Origin: Thermoanaerobacterales bacterium
GTDB taxonomy: Bacteria; Bacillota; Thermosediminibacteria; Thermosediminibacterales; Tepidanaerobacteraceae
NCBI GenBank assembly: GCA_012840135.1
Contig: DUMA01000003.1
Coordinates: 1 to 64,000, forward strand
Length of the DNA: 64,000 nt
Direction of reading: 5' to 3'
Shown here piece after piece: positions 8,624 to 20,321 of the stretch; the first letter of the stretch is position 1; each line of letters begins with the position of its first letter. Position numbers and translations under genes: made by a program. The notes beneath the pieces are model-generated. The model worked only from the letters and a program-made list of their open reading frames with translations. It did no database searches and had not been told where the DNA came from.

Positions 8624-9204
8624 TTACTGTTGCTTTATCCATTTATCCTCCAGTTGTTTAATGGTGCCGTCCTCTTTTATTTCCTTTATTATCTCGTTTA
8701 GCTTTTGCTTCATTTCATCGGATCCTTTGGGAAGGACTATGGCCGGGTCTTCGCTCGTTTCAAGCGGAAATTCAAGTGCAACCTTTAAGCCCAATTCTTT
8801 TACTTTGCTGTATGCCACGGGGAGACCCAGCAAAAACGCATCGACGCGCCCGTTTTTAATGTCCAATACCGCAACATTGATGTCCATGTAGCGTTTACCT
8901 GAGAATCTTTAACCGCTCCTTCCTTAACCTTGTTTTTAGCCCAGTCGTCCATGGTTGTGCCCGTCTAAACGGCGAAATTATATTTCTCAGGCATTGGACT
9001 CATGCATGCGATTACCGCGTCGATCTTGCCCTGCTTAAGTGAGGCGATCAAACTGTCAAATTCCAAAGCCTCTATCTTCACTTCCATTCCAAGGCGTTTA
9101 CCTATTTCCTTGGCAAGGTCCATGTCAAATCCTGCTTAATTGCCCTTTTCATCCACAAATTCAAAGGGCGGATAATCCGGAGTAGTCCCGAAATTACTGA
9201 ATAA
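8624..9204 (-). pseudogene. amino acid ABC transporter substrate-binding protein, with in-frame stops
   Basis: A family-3 solute-binding protein remnant. Reading the minus strand from about 9204 gives GTTPDYPPFEFVDEKGN, a stop, then GFDMDLAKEIGKRLGMEVK and GKIDAVIACMSPMPEKY, another stop, and TGTTMDDWAKNKVKEG. A final open part (8887-8624) ends KWIKQQ. The signal peptide and part of the middle are missing. With two in-frame stops and deletions it is clearly dead. It would have been the first gene of the transporter operon that decays through to 6905. Confidence 0.85.
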
Positions 9205-9245
9205 AAAAACTTATATAAGACATGCTTACATATGAGGTGATATTT

Positions 9246-9482
9246 GTGGACTTCGAGTGTCCCCTTTGCAATGCCCTGATAAATGTGAAGGAAATCTGCC
9301 CCAGTTGCGGCAGCGAAATGGAGGACCGCGGAAGGGTGGAGGATTATTTCGACCCTTACAATCCGTACCTTGATAAAGATACCACCTCCATGGAGGAATC
9401 GTCCCATGAATGCATCCATCTTTTTGCATGCCCGGTCTGCGGTTACGATACGAGGATTGTTGTAAATCAAATCCCCACATAA
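9246..9482 (+). CDS. small zinc-ribbon protein of unknown function
   Basis: About 78 residues with two cysteine pairs near the N-terminus (ECPLC and ICPSCGSE) and one near the C-terminus (FACPVCGYD), separated by an acidic middle. This suggests one or two zinc ribbons. I place the start at GTG 9246 behind GAGGTGATA; an ATG at 9222 lacks such a site. It stands alone on the plus strand between the decayed transporter locus and gyrA, and a hairpin terminator follows. I do not recognise a specific family. Confidence 0.6.
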   Translation: MDFECPLCNALINVKEICPSCGSEMEDRGRVEDYFDPYNPYLDKDTTSMEESSHECIHLFACPVCGYDTRIVVNQIPT

Positions 9483-9491
9483 AATTATGCA

Positions 9492-9525
9492 GGGGCAACA
9501 CTTGAGAAAAGCATTGCCCCGTTTT
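9492..9525 (+). terminator. terminator between the zinc-ribbon gene and gyrA
   Basis: Stem GGGGCAA/TTGCCCC (9492-9498 with 9514-9520) with an inner CTT/AAG pairing, then GTTTT. The T tract is on the plus strand, so it serves the zinc-ribbon gene. The stem may also slow convergent transcription from gyrA. Confidence 0.65.
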
Positions 9526-9527
9526 AT

Positions 9528-11951
9528 CTATTCTTCGCTGACTACAGCCACCGATGCCAAGTGGTCATCTTTTTCAAGTTTTATTAAAGTGACGCCCCGC
9601 GTGTTGCGGCTCATCTTTGAAATTCCCGACACTTCCATGCGTATCACTATGCCGGAGGCGGTGCAGAGCATCACATCGTCCTTTTCGCTGACCACCCGTA
9701 TGGCTTCCACGCGGCCCGTTTTTTCGGTAACCTTCTGGATAATAATGCCCTTGCCGCCCCTGGATTGAAGCCGGAATTCTTCTTCGCCGGTGCGCTTGCC
9801 GAATCCTTTGTCAGTCACCACAAGCACATCACACCCCGGTCTTATTATATCCACCGAGGCTACTTTGTCATCCTGCCTCAATGATATGCCCTTCACCCCG
9901 TGGGCGGTGCGTCCCATGGTGCTCACATCATCTACAGAAAACCTTATGCCCATGCCCTGCCGCGTCCCCAGCAGCACCTGATCTTCACGATCTACAAGTC
10001 TTACGGCTATGAGCTCATCCTCTTCCTTTAGACCGATGGCAATAAGTCCGGTCTTCCTGAAACTTTCATACTCGGAAAGCAGAGTCTTTTTCACCAAACC
10101 TTCCCTTGTGGTAAAAAGAAGGTACCTTGCCTCTTTGAAATCTTTTATTGGTATTACGGCATTGACCTTTTCGCCCGGTTTTAAAGGCAGGAGATTCACT
10201 ATGGCGGTGCCCCGGGCCGTCCTGCCCGCCTCGGGGATTTCGTGGGCTTTCAGCTTGTAGACATTGCCTCGATCGGTGAAAAACATCACCACATGATGGG
10301 TGGTGGCCACGAATATGCGCTCCACGAAATCCTCTTCCCTGGTGATTACGCCCGTGATCCCACGGCCTCCCCGCTTTTGATTTTTGTAAGTGGAAAGGGG
10401 CAGGCGCTTGATATAGCCAAGATGTGTCAGGGTTATGACCACATCTTCTTCGGCGATGAGGTCTTCCGCCTCAAAATCATCCACCGCCGCCGCAATTTTG
10501 GTGCGGCGCCCATCCCCGTATTTTTCCTTTATGGCCAGGATTTCGTCTTTTATAATTCCCAGCACCATTTTTTCGTCCGAGAGCACCTTTTTGTAATAAT
10601 CTATTTTCTCCAGTATTTCCCTGTATTCTTCCTCAATTTTCTGGCGTTCCAGTGCCGTAAGTCTCTGCAGCCTCATGTCCAGTATGACCTGGGCCTGCTT
10701 TTCCGTAAGATTGAATGTGGCCATTAGGCCCTCCCGGGCCGAAGGTACATCTTTTGACTTCTTAATGAGGGCTATCACTTCATCCAGGTGGGAAAGAGCG
10801 ATCCTGAGACCTTCCAGGATATGAAGCCTTTCCTCGGCCCTCGCCAGGTCGTATTTTGTCCTGCGGACGATGATATCTTTCTGGTGCTCAAGGTAGTAGT
10901 ATATGAGATCCCTCAGATTCAGCACCCGGGGTTTATTGTCCACCAGCGCCAGCATGATGGCTCCAAAGGTGTCCTGCATCTGGGTGTGCTTGTAAAGCTG
11001 GTTCAATATCACATTAGGGTTGGTATCCCTTTTGAGCTCGATGACAATGCGGATCCCCGAACGGTCACTTTCATCCCTCAGGTCCGATATGCCCTCGATG
11101 TTCTTTTCCCGCACCAGTTCCGCGATCTTTTCCACCAGGCGCGCCTTGTTCACCATGTAAGGAATTTCCGTAACGACAATCCTCTGGCGTCCGCCTTCCA
11201 TGGGTTCGATGGTGGCCCTAGCCCTGACCGTTATGGAACCGCGGCCGGTACTGTACATCTCCTTTATACCGTCCCGCCCGAGGATAGACGCTCCGGTGGG
11301 AAAATCCGGCCCTTTTATGACTTTCATCAGATCATCGGTGGTCACATCGGGATTTTCTATCATCATCACCACCCCATCTATGACCTCCGAAAGGTTATGG
11401 GGAGGGATGTTGGTGGCCATACCCACCGCGATGCCCGAAGAACCGTTGACCAGCAGGTTCGGAAACCGGGAAGGCAGCACCGTGGGCTCTTTCAGCCTCT
11501 CATCAAAGTTCGGCACAAAATCTACCGTATCTTTGTTTATGTCAGACAGCATCTCCATGGCTATCTTTGAAAGCCTGGCTTCGGTGTACCTCATGGCCGC
11601 CGGAGGGTCGCCGTCAATAGATCCGAAGTTGCCGTGGCCGTCCACAAGCATGTAGCGCATGGAGTAATCCTGGGCCATGCGCACCATGGCATCGTAGATG
11701 GCCGCATCGCCATGGGGATGGTATTTACCCATGACCTCGCCCACGATGGTGGCGGATTTCCTGTAGGGCTTATCCGGGGTGAGGCCGATGTCGTTCATGG
11801 CATAGAGGATCCTGCGGTGGATGGGTTTGAGGCCATCCCGCACATCCGGCAGAGCCCTGCCCACGATGACGCTCATGGAATAGTCTATATAGGATTTTTT
11901 CATTTCATCTTCTATGTTTACAGGCACTATTTTTTCAGCTGACTCAGCCAT
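9528..11951 (-). CDS. gyrA: DNA gyrase subunit A
   Basis: Full-length 807-residue gyrase A subunit, which cuts and rejoins DNA during ATP-driven negative supercoiling with GyrB. The N-terminus ([17 protein letters not shown]) and the active-site region [11 protein letters not shown], with the catalytic Tyr, are intact. The C-terminal half carries repeated beta-pinwheel blades, including a GyrA-box-like QKRGGRGI. It lies 14 bases behind gyrB at the end of the minus-strand replication cluster, as in many Firmicutes. Confidence 0.97.
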   Translation of the reverse strand: MAESAEKIVPVNIEDEMKKSYIDYSMSVIVGRALPDVRDGLKPIHRRILYAMNDIGLTPDKPYRKSATIVGEVMGKYHPHGDAAIYDAMVRMAQDYSMRYMLVDGHGNFGSIDGDPPAAMRYTEARLSKIAMEMLSDINKDTVDFVPNFDERLKEPTVLPSRFPNLLVNGSSGIAVGMATNIPPHNLSEVIDGVVMMIENPDVTTDDLMKVIKGPDFPTGASILGRDGIKEMYSTGRGSITVRARATIEPMEGGRQRIVVTEIPYMVNKARLVEKIAELVREKNIEGISDLRDESDRSGIRIVIELKRDTNPNVILNQLYKHTQMQDTFGAIMLALVDNKPRVLNLRDLIYYYLEHQKDIIVRRTKYDLARAEERLHILEGLRIALSHLDEVIALIKKSKDVPSAREGLMATFNLTEKQAQVILDMRLQRLTALERQKIEEEYREILEKIDYYKKVLSDEKMVLGIIKDEILAIKEKYGDGRRTKIAAAVDDFEAEDLIAEEDVVITLTHLGYIKRLPLSTYKNQKRGGRGITGVITREEDFVERIFVATTHHVVMFFTDRGNVYKLKAHEIPEAGRTARGTAIVNLLPLKPGEKVNAVIPIKDFKEARYLLFTTREGLVKKTLLSEYESFRKTGLIAIGLKEEDELIAVRLVDREDQVLLGTRQGMGIRFSVDDVSTMGRTAHGVKGISLRQDDKVASVDIIRPGCDVLVVTDKGFGKRTGEEEFRLQSRGGKGIIIQKVTEKTGRVEAIRVVSEKDDVMLCTASGIVIRMEVSGISKMSRNTRGVTLIKLEKDDHLASVAVVSEE

Positions 11952-11965
11952 TTAAAGACCTCCCG

Positions 11966-13894
<1,929 letters not shown>

Positions 13895-13914
13895 TCAAAA
13901 CCTGCACGTTAAAA

Positions 13915-14160
13915 CTAAAGGCTTTTTAAGAAATTAGACCTCTTCAGCAAAGTAACGGAAGATATAGGAGAATAAAATATCTTTTTGTCGCATATTATGA
14001 TGGATTTTTTATCCATGTCGTCCTCCCCCTGGATAAAACCTTCCTCCTTTGCCACCTGCAAAAAATCCGAGGTATCCTTCGAAACCAGCGCATATTTATC
14101 CAGGATCATGATTACATCCTTTTTGAGCACTACTTCATCGCTTCCTATGTGGATAAACAC
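13915..14160 (-). CDS. remB: RemB/YaaB-like DUF370 protein
   Basis: 81-residue protein beginning MFIHIGSDEVVLKKDVIMILD, typical of the DUF370 family member encoded between recF and gyrB in Bacillus (YaaB, renamed RemB for an effect on matrix genes). It starts at GTG 14160 behind GGAGGAGATGAA and overlaps the end of the DUF721 gene. The family assignment rests on sequence pattern and synteny. The regulatory role is known only from Bacillus and may not carry over. Confidence 0.75.
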   Translation of the reverse strand: MFIHIGSDEVVLKKDVIMILDKYALVSKDTSDFLQVAKEEGFIQGEDDMDKKSIIICDKKIFYSPISSVTLLKRSNFLKSL

Positions 14161-14630
14161 TTCATCTCCTCCTTTTTTATCCTGTACTCCTGGTCTTTCA
14201 ACATAAGTTCTGTGAATTTTTTTCTAAGGTCCGGGTCCTGTATTTCCGAACAAATATTATATATCATTTTGATTGTTTTGTCAGGTAATACTACAGAACC
14301 TGCTCTATTTTTGCGCCCTTCGGGGCGTAAGGTATTTTGCCTGTCAATAGTGCATATTTGAAACTTTATGTCTTTTATGAGCGGATGCTTTAAAAAAGAG
14401 TTCAGCCTATCTATAATATCCCTTTTCAAAAAATGAAGCTGATGGGACCATATGGGACTTTCAACACCTATGAAAAGAGTGTCCTTCCTGAAAAACACCG
14501 GCCTTGAAACCCTGGCTATCTTCTCACCCAAGAGACTTTCGTAATTCAGAAATATCTGGAATTCCATCAATCTTTTTTCAAATCCCGACTTTTTGAGAGC
14601 TTCTTTTAATATTATACCTATTTTTTCCAT
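14145..14630 (-). CDS. dciA: DciA-like DUF721 protein
   Basis: About 161 residues with the DUF721/DciA domain in the N-terminal half (GIILKEALKKSGFEKRL, then VSRPVFFRKDTLFIGVES). DciA proteins help load the replicative helicase DnaB in bacteria that lack DnaC or DnaI loaders. Its place between recF and gyrB is common in Clostridia. I choose ATG 14630, behind CTGGAGTGAT; a GTG at 14639 overlaps the recF stop. The C-terminal helical part is less conserved. Confidence 0.75.
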   Translation of the reverse strand: MEKIGIILKEALKKSGFEKRLMEFQIFLNYESLLGEKIARVSRPVFFRKDTLFIGVESPIWSHQLHFLKRDIIDRLNSFLKHPLIKDIKFQICTIDRQNTLRPEGRKNRAGSVVLPDKTIKMIYNICSEIQDPDLRKKFTELMLKDQEYRIKKEEMKCLST

Positions 14631-14635
14631 AAATA

Positions 14636-15730
14636 TCACTCCAGTGAACCGGCCCTTACCCGGTACAGGTTGCTCTTTTCAACAATATCATCGGGTATGA
14701 ACTTTAAATCTGTAGTGGTGATGAAGACCTGCGAATCGTGGTTTTCTAATATGAGTTTTCTTCGGGCAATGTCAAGTTCTGACATTACATCGTCCAGCAG
14801 CATTATAGGGGCTTCTCCCCTTTCGCGGGTCAAGATCCTTGCCTGAGCCATCTTGAGGCACAGCACCAACATGCGCTGCTGTCCCTGGGAACCGAAAAAC
14901 CTGGCGTCACGGCCGTTAATCAAAAACTGTATATCATCCCTGTGAGGGCCACAGGTGGTAAAACACCTGGAAATATCCTTCTCTCTTGAGTTTTTCAAGG
15001 TGTTTAAAAAATCATGTTCAATGCTTTCCGGTGATGTAAAATTTACGCTATGAATGTAATTTATTTTTAATACCGATCCTGCTCCTGTAAAATTGTTAAA
15101 AATGTCAATTATATCCGCACCAATCCTATTCAAAAATTCAAGCCTTTCCGACAGGATCCTGGCTCCGGCATCGCAAAGCTGCAGGTCCCAGGGATCTATG
15201 TTATCCGAAAGGGATGGTTTTTTTTTGACAGACTTTAAAAGCTTGTTCCTGTGAGCCAGCACCCTGTAGTAGACCTGAAGGTATTTCATATATCCTGGTT
15301 TTATATGATATATGACGGCATCCAGGAATTTTCTTCTCAATGAAGGTTCGCCCTTTATAAGGTTCAGGTCGTCGGGGGAGAAAATAACCGAGCTGATATC
15401 GCCGCACAACTCCGACCACCGACTTTTCTGACTTCCACCCTCCTTCACCACCTTTTTTTTATCAGAAAACACAGTGACTTCCCTTTCCACCGACCCGGTG
15501 CAGGTTTCAAATACACCCTTTAAAAAAGCGAGCGGTCTTTCGTGCATGATGATCTGCTGATCCCGGGCTGCCCTTTCGGATCTCAAATTTGAAAGATAAT
15601 ATATGGCTTCCAGTACATTTGTCTTTCCCTGGGCATTGTCACCGTAAAGCACATTGATGCCCCGTGAAAAAGACACGTCCAGTTCTTTAAAATTTCGAAA
15701 ATCAATAAGCCTCAGACGACTGAGATGCAT
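14636..15730 (-). CDS. recF: DNA replication and repair protein RecF
   Basis: 364-residue SMC-like ATPase that helps load RecA on gapped DNA together with RecO and RecR. Walker A is LYGDNAQGKTNVLEA near the N-terminus, the signature is FFGSQGQQRMLVLCLKMAQ, and Walker B is APIMLLDDVMSELD. The length is normal for the family. It starts at the base that ends the S4-protein gene and overlaps the DUF721 gene, so the dnaN-yaaA-recF-dciA genes are tightly coupled. Confidence 0.95.
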   Translation of the reverse strand: MHLSRLRLIDFRNFKELDVSFSRGINVLYGDNAQGKTNVLEAIYYLSNLRSERAARDQQIIMHERPLAFLKGVFETCTGSVEREVTVFSDKKKVVKEGGSQKSRWSELCGDISSVIFSPDDLNLIKGEPSLRRKFLDAVIYHIKPGYMKYLQVYYRVLAHRNKLLKSVKKKPSLSDNIDPWDLQLCDAGARILSERLEFLNRIGADIIDIFNNFTGAGSVLKINYIHSVNFTSPESIEHDFLNTLKNSREKDISRCFTTCGPHRDDIQFLINGRDARFFGSQGQQRMLVLCLKMAQARILTRERGEAPIMLLDDVMSELDIARRKLILENHDSQVFITTTDLKFIPDDIVEKSNLYRVRAGSLE

Positions 15731-15951
15731 CAGTCTTCACGCCCTCCGGCCACTTCAAAAATCCGGCCGTCTAGCTCAACAATATCACCACTGGAAAGTT
15801 TTTTAGACCGGTGGGTTTCCACTTGGCCATTGACCTTAACCCTGCCTTCAACAATCAATATTTTAGCCTCTCCACCGGTTGAAACAGCTCCCGACCATTT
15901 TAAAAATTGGTCTAGGTTTATGGTAGAGGTTTTTATATAAACCTTTTTCAA
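15730..15951 (-). CDS. yaaA: S4-domain RNA-binding protein YaaA
   Basis: 73-residue protein made of a single S4 domain (LDQFLKWSGAVSTGGEAK, then VKVNGQVETHRSKKL). The same small gene sits between dnaN and recF in Bacillus. Bacillus YaaA has been linked to ribosome assembly, but that role is not visible in the sequence. The TTG start lies inside the last codons of dnaN behind GAGGAGTGA. Confidence 0.85.
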   Translation of the reverse strand: MKKVYIKTSTINLDQFLKWSGAVSTGGEAKILIVEGRVKVNGQVETHRSKKLSSGDIVELDGRIFEVAGGRED

Positions 15952-17099
15952 TAATCTTCACTCCTCAATTTTACTGGTAAAACAAAGTTCACATGGTTTT
16001 CAAATCCGGCGGGCTTTAAAATGCACGGCCCCGATTCGCCGGAAAATGTAAGGTGGACATCCTGTGTCTCTATGGAATTCAATGCGTCCATCAAAAACCT
16101 GGCATTGAATGCTATCAGCAGATCATCACCTTCCTTTTTACAAGGCACTTTATCGCAAAGGCTTCCCATTTCAGTTTCGGCGCTGACTTCAATAAAATCA
16201 TCCGAGATATGGAATTTTACTAAGTTGTTCTTGCTTCCCTCTCTGGCTAGAGTAAGTCCCCTATCTATGGCCGAAAAGATGCTGGCCCTCTCTATATCAA
16301 CAATGGTTTTAGGTTCTACTTTTGTGACTTGCTCATAATCTATAAAACTGCCTTCCAGCAATCTAGAAGTTATTACCGTATTTTCAGTCCGAAATTCCGC
16401 CCTATTTTTCCCGGCATAAAGGGTAAAACTTTCGTCACCTTCCCCAAATATCCTGGAAACCTCAAGAAGAGTCCTGCCGGGAATGATGAGGCTAAAATCC
16501 TCGTTCACCATTGAAGAATCTCTGTCGATATCTTCCTTTCGCCATGCCAAGCGAAACCCATCGAGGGCGACCACATTTAGCGTATTTTTGCGGCATTCCA
16601 CCAAAAGTCCTGTAAGCTGGGGCCTTGATGCGGATTCTTCGGCTCTTGCAAAAACGGTCTGTTTTATCATAGTTTTGAACAATTTTTGAGAAAAATTCAG
16701 GGCAGGTAAAAGTTCTTCCCGGGTTATTTCAGGAAAATCTGCTGCATCGTAATACGGAAGGGTCATCAAAAAATTTCCGGCACTTATTTCCACCCGACCG
16801 TCACTGCAAGAAAACATCACCTCTCCCAGAGGCATCTTTCTTGCCATTTCGGAAAAAATCTTTGAAGGAAATACAGCAGAACCGGGCTCTATGAATTTAA
16901 TAGAATTATCGGATGCATCCGAAACCGATATTTTATGTTCAATGCCGATATCAAGATCGGTGGCTGAAAAAGAAATATAGTTATTTGAGACAATAAATCT
17001 AATGCCAGTTAAGAGAGATATGGGAGATTTTGAAGGAACAAATTTTTCAACAAGAGAAAGGGCCGAAAGAAATAAATCTCTATCAAGACAAAATTTCAT
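15948..17099 (-). CDS. dnaN: DNA polymerase III beta sliding clamp
   Basis: 383-residue beta clamp with three tandem clamp domains. Recognisable parts are the N-terminal MKFCLDRDLFLSALSLVEK, the central TGLLVECRKNTLNVVALDG and FRLAWRK, and the C-terminal FAENH-like GFENHVNFVLPVKLR. It forms the ring tethering the polymerase. It lies downstream of dnaA on the same strand, separated by 258 bases that carry the predicted origin. Confidence 0.95.
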   Translation of the reverse strand: MKFCLDRDLFLSALSLVEKFVPSKSPISLLTGIRFIVSNNYISFSATDLDIGIEHKISVSDASDNSIKFIEPGSAVFPSKIFSEMARKMPLGEVMFSCSDGRVEISAGNFLMTLPYYDAADFPEITREELLPALNFSQKLFKTMIKQTVFARAEESASRPQLTGLLVECRKNTLNVVALDGFRLAWRKEDIDRDSSMVNEDFSLIIPGRTLLEVSRIFGEGDESFTLYAGKNRAEFRTENTVITSRLLEGSFIDYEQVTKVEPKTIVDIERASIFSAIDRGLTLAREGSKNNLVKFHISDDFIEVSAETEMGSLCDKVPCKKEGDDLLIAFNARFLMDALNSIETQDVHLTFSGESGPCILKPAGFENHVNFVLPVKLRSEDY

Positions 17100-17168
17100 G
17101 AAATCACCCCTAAAAAATTTTTAAGAATATGTCATAAAAATATTCTACTGTGCATAAGATTTTAAAAT

Positions 17169-17261
17169 TAGTAATAGTAGTAGTAAGTGCTGTGAATATG
17201 TGGATAAATAATGTGAATAACTGTAATTCTGGTTTTGTCCCTGTGAATAAACTGTGGAAAA
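17169..17261 (-). other. oriC: predicted replication origin: DnaA boxes plus DnaA-trio run
   Basis: In the dnaN-dnaA spacer, TGTGGATAA at 17199-17207 is a perfect DnaA box (TTATCCACA on the minus strand). TGTGAATAA at 17212 and 17242, and TGTGGAAAA at 17253, are one-mismatch boxes in the same direction, and TGTGAATA at 17191 is a partial one. Next to it, 17169-17186 reads TAG TAA TAG TAG TAG TAA, six in-register DnaA-trios, separated from the boxes by GTGC. AT-rich sequence lies beyond (17100-17168). This is the layout of the basal unwinding system described in Bacillus subtilis. Function is inferred. Confidence 0.8.
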
Positions 17262-17357
17262 TGGGTATAACTTTATAAACAATGTCCACAAAAAAATTAA
17301 CCGTCGAAATTTGTCCACTTTTTATAAACAGGATGTCCAGTAATTTTTAACAGCTTA

Positions 17358-18722
17358 TCAACTTTGAGATAGTTTTTTCTTCAGACTGTCGATGAGCATA
17401 GCGAGCTGAGGGTCCGTCGCAATGTCGTGTGCGATTTTATCCCTGGCATGAATCACTGTGGTATGGTCGCGGCCTCCAAATTCCTCTCCTATTTTTGGAA
17501 GGGAGAGGTCCGTAAGTTCGCTGCAAAGGTACATGGCTATCTGGCGGGCAAAAGCCAGATCCTTTGTGCGTTTCTTGGCTTTAAAATCTTCAACTTTCAA
17601 AGAAAAATGGCGACCCACTTCTTGAAGTATGTCGGAAATTGTAATTTTCTTTGTTTTCTGATCGGGTAGAATGTCTTTTAAAACATGTTCGGCAAGTTTA
17701 ATATCAATGGGGCAGTTGGTAAGGGATGAATAAGCCACTATCCTTATCAAGGCACCTTCCAGTTCACGAATATTTGTTTCAATCTTGGTGGCTATAAAGT
17801 TGATGACATCATCGGGAACAGTCAAGTTTTCCATAGATGCCTTTTTTAGTAATATGGCTATGCGGGTCTCGAAATCAGGTGGCTGAATATCCGTGATGAG
17901 ACCCCATTCGAACCTTGACCTCAAACGCTCTTCGAGGGTAGGGATTTCCTTTGGAGGACGGTCGCTGGATATGACCAACTGCTTATTAGCTTCGTGGAGG
18001 GCATTGAAAGTATGGAAAAATTCTTCCTGGGTCCTCTCCTTACCGGCTATGAACTGTATATCGTCAATTAAAAGCACGTCGATGGTCCTGTATTTGTTGC
18101 GAAACTCCACGTTTTTGTCGTCTTTTATGGAGTTGATGAGTTCGTTAGTGAAACGTTCGGATGATATGTAAACTACCTTGCAGTTGGGATTCTGAGATAA
18201 AATATAATGGCCTATGGCATGCATGAGATGAGTTTTTCCAAGACCAACTCCTCCATATATAAAGAAAGGGTTGTACGCTTTTGCAGGAGACTGGGCTACA
18301 GCAAGGGATGCGGCATGTGCAAAGCGATTGCTGTTTCCCACCACAAAAGTGTCAAAAGTATATTTTTGATTCAAAGATGTTGTTGATTCTTCGGAAAAGG
18401 ACTTTGAATCATGTTGGTCCAAAAATGTGGAAGAATAGGATTCGATGCCTGCCATCGAAAGATTTGTGTCATCGTTTGCTTTTATAACGATGCTGAGATC
18501 CTGCTTCAAGATAGAACCGAGGATGTCCTTTAAAAGATTTATATATCTTTTTTCTATAACGTGTTTCAAAAAAGCATTGGGCACTTCGACTGTGGCAATG
18601 TTTTTATCAATGCTTACAAGTTTTGCGGGTTTCAGCATGGTGTTAAAAGACACGTCATTATTGAGTTCGCTGCTAAGTATCTTAAGGACCTGATGCCACA
18701 GTGATGAAAGATCGATGGACAT
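17358..18722 (-). CDS. dnaA: chromosomal replication initiator DnaA
   Basis: 454-residue initiator ATPase. Domain I is the N-terminal [17 protein letters not shown] region and domain II is a variable linker. Domain III has Walker A ([18 protein letters not shown]) and Walker B ([13 protein letters not shown]). Domain IV has the DNA-binding [12 protein letters not shown] motif. I use ATG 18722 behind AAGGGGGT. A start at 18806 would add 28 non-conserved hydrophobic residues. It is first in the minus-strand replication cluster, with the predicted origin just downstream. Confidence 0.96.
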   Translation of the reverse strand: MSIDLSSLWHQVLKILSSELNNDVSFNTMLKPAKLVSIDKNIATVEVPNAFLKHVIEKRYINLLKDILGSILKQDLSIVIKANDDTNLSMAGIESYSSTFLDQHDSKSFSEESTTSLNQKYTFDTFVVGNSNRFAHAASLAVAQSPAKAYNPFFIYGGVGLGKTHLMHAIGHYILSQNPNCKVVYISSERFTNELINSIKDDKNVEFRNKYRTIDVLLIDDIQFIAGKERTQEEFFHTFNALHEANKQLVISSDRPPKEIPTLEERLRSRFEWGLITDIQPPDFETRIAILLKKASMENLTVPDDVINFIATKIETNIRELEGALIRIVAYSSLTNCPIDIKLAEHVLKDILPDQKTKKITISDILQEVGRHFSLKVEDFKAKKRTKDLAFARQIAMYLCSELTDLSLPKIGEEFGGRDHTTVIHARDKIAHDIATDPQLAMLIDSLKKKLSQS

Positions 18723-18848
18723 AATAAAAAAAACCCCCTTAAAAAAACGGAATAAAGGTAAAATATAGGCCAATACCATAATAACAAAATGAGAGATTAT
18801 ATTCAATACGAACTTGTCTGAACATAAATCAAAGGCTCTTTTATTTTC

Positions 18849-18878
18849 TTGACAATTATTAATATTATAAGCTATAAT
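18849..18878 (+). promoter_or_regulatory. vegetative promoter of rpmH
   Basis: Perfect TTGACA at 18849-18854 and TATAAT at 18873-18878, separated by 18 bases, about 30 bases upstream of the rpmH start. It is divergent from dnaA and drives the rpmH-rnpA side of the origin region. Confidence 0.85.
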
Positions 18879-18909
18879 CTATATAGTTTTGATTGCCGGA
18901 GGTGCGAAA

Positions 18910-19044
18910 ATGAAGCAGACATACCAGCCGAGCAGAAGATATAGAAAAAAAGTGCACGGCTTCAGAAAAAGAATGATGACAAAAAACGGTCGAAATGTCA
19001 TCAGGAGAAGAAGGCAAAAAGGGAGAAAAAGACTTACAGCATGA
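18910..19044 (+). CDS. rpmH: 50S ribosomal protein L34
   Basis: 44-residue, highly basic L34 protein beginning [20 protein letters not shown] and ending RKRLTA. It is a structural protein of the large ribosomal subunit. It has a GGAGGTG ribosome site seven bases upstream and a consensus promoter. rpmH next to dnaA and followed by rnpA is a universal landmark of the origin region. Confidence 0.97.
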   Translation: MKQTYQPSRRYRKKVHGFRKRMMTKNGRNVIRRRRQKGRKRLTA

Positions 19045-19047
19045 AAA

Positions 19048-19075
19048 AAAGGCCGTTGAAAGTAAAACGGCCTTT
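19048..19075 (+). terminator. attenuator/terminator between rpmH and rnpA
   Basis: Ten-base-pair inverted repeat AAAGGCCGTT/AACGGCCTTT with an eight-base loop, just past the rpmH stop. The T tract is short (TTT then ATA), so partial read-through into rnpA is likely. That would yield more L34 than RnpA. Confidence 0.7.
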
Positions 19076-19101
19076 ATACTCCCGCGCTGGAGGAAATATT
19101 A

Positions 19102-19440
19102 TTGAAAAGATGTTTTAGATTAACAAAAAATTTTGAATTTATGAGTGTGTACAGGGCGGGGAAGCGCTGGTCATGCGCTTATTTTACCATGTACGTAAAA
19201 AAAAATAATCTGGAACGCACCAGGCTCGGCGTATCTATTTCAAAAAAAGTGGGAAAGAGCGTTGTAAGGAACAAACTCAAGAGAAGGATAAAGGAAATAT
19301 TCAGGCAGTTCATGGAAAATATAAAAAGGGGATATGATATAGTAATATCGGTGAAGCCGGAAATGACTGATGCTGAATATGACAGGATAAAAAAGGAGAT
19401 AAAAAATATATTAAAAAGAGGTCACATATGGGATGATTAA
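19102..19440 (+). CDS. rnpA: ribonuclease P protein component
   Basis: 112-residue basic protein that binds the RNase P RNA and helps mature tRNA 5' ends. The conserved RNR region [15 protein letters not shown] and the N-terminal [17 protein letters not shown] are present. It starts at TTG 19102 behind TGGAGGAAAT. Its end overlaps the yidD start by eight bases. Confidence 0.95.
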   Translation: MKRCFRLTKNFEFMSVYRAGKRWSCAYFTMYVKKNNLERTRLGVSISKKVGKSVVRNKLKRRIKEIFRQFMENIKRGYDIVISVKPEMTDAEYDRIKKEIKNILKRGHIWDD

Positions 19441-19642
19441 ATCGGTGGTAATAGGCATTATATTATTTTATAGAAAATTCATATCTCCGATAAAGCCCAG
19501 GACATGCAGGTTTTACCCCACATGTTCCCTGTATGCCATAGAGGCCATAGAAAAATACGGAGTAATAAGGGGAGGCATGAAATCAATAAAGAGGATTTTG
19601 AGATGCCATCCTTTCAATCCCGGCGGTTATGACCCGGTATAA
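19433..19642 (+). CDS. yidD: membrane protein insertion efficiency factor YidD
   Basis: 69-residue protein with the family core [20 protein letters not shown] (residues about 11-30) and the ending [12 protein letters not shown]. YidD proteins are small membrane-associated factors that assist YidC-dependent insertion. The gene overlaps rnpA and precedes yidC, the usual order. Confidence 0.94.
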   Translation: MIKSVVIGIILFYRKFISPIKPRTCRFYPTCSLYAIEAIEKYGVIRGGMKSIKRILRCHPFNPGGYDPV

Positions 19643-19690
19643 AAATTGGAATTAAAGTAAAAATAAAGAATGCAAGGGGGAGCAAATCCA

Positions 19691-20320
19691 ATGGATTATC
19701 TTGTTAGTATCATGAAACAGATTTTGGATTTTATATTTGACTATACTAAAAGCTATGGACTTGCAATTATAGGAATAACGGTGCTTATAAAAATAATACT
19801 GCTTCCTTTCAGTTTTCAACAGTTTCATTCCATGAAAAAAATGCAGGAAATTGCGCCGCTTCAAAAAAAGTTGCAGGAAAAATACAAGAACGATAAGGAA
19901 AAACTGAACAGGGAAATAATGAAGTTATATCAGGAAAACAAAGTAAACCCCATGGGCGGATGTCTTCCCCTGCTGATCCAGTTCCCGTTTATAATTGGTC
20001 TGTTCAAACTGCTGCAGTCGTATAATTTCGGTCAGGCAGGGTTTTTATGGATTAAAGACCTGGGAGCTCCCGATACCACATATATACTTCCCATACTGGC
20101 TGCAATTACAACTTATTTGTCATCAAAAATTGCAACTCCCCCGAATACGGAAAATCCGAACAATACCATGAATATCGTAATGTCCATATTCATTGGATGG
20201 ATGGCGGTAAAATTCGCATCGGGTCTTGCCCTTTACTGGGTGGTAAGCAATATTTTACAGATAATGCAGCAGATATTGATCATGCGCTCACCTGCTCCGG
20301 TCAAGGAGGATGTAAAATGA
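19691..20320 (+). CDS. yidC: membrane protein insertase YidC/Oxa1 family
   Basis: About 209 residues, the short Gram-positive type. It has a hydrophobic first segment, the cytoplasmic hairpin (MKKMQEIAPLQKKLQEKY), the conserved NPMGGCLPLLIQFPFIIGL and further membrane segments. It inserts inner-membrane proteins with or without Sec. I start at ATG 19691 behind AAGGGGGAG, which excludes seven upstream residues. No lipobox Cys is seen at the N-terminus. Confidence 0.93.
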   Translation: MDYLVSIMKQILDFIFDYTKSYGLAIIGITVLIKIILLPFSFQQFHSMKKMQEIAPLQKKLQEKYKNDKEKLNREIMKLYQENKVNPMGGCLPLLIQFPFIIGLFKLLQSYNFGQAGFLWIKDLGAPDTTYILPILAAITTYLSSKIATPPNTENPNNTMNIVMSIFIGWMAVKFASGLALYWVVSNILQIMQQILIMRSPAPVKEDVK

Positions 20321-20321
20321 G

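Noticed and set aside
7285-8661. 458-residue plus-strand ORF across the decayed transporter locus
   Set aside because: Its translation has no recognisable domain, while the opposite strand carries clear though broken ATPase and cyclodeaminase sequences.
18723-18909. dnaA-rpmH spacer as the replication origin
   Set aside because: It is AT-rich and divergent, but I find no DnaA boxes or trios there, unlike the dnaN-dnaA spacer.
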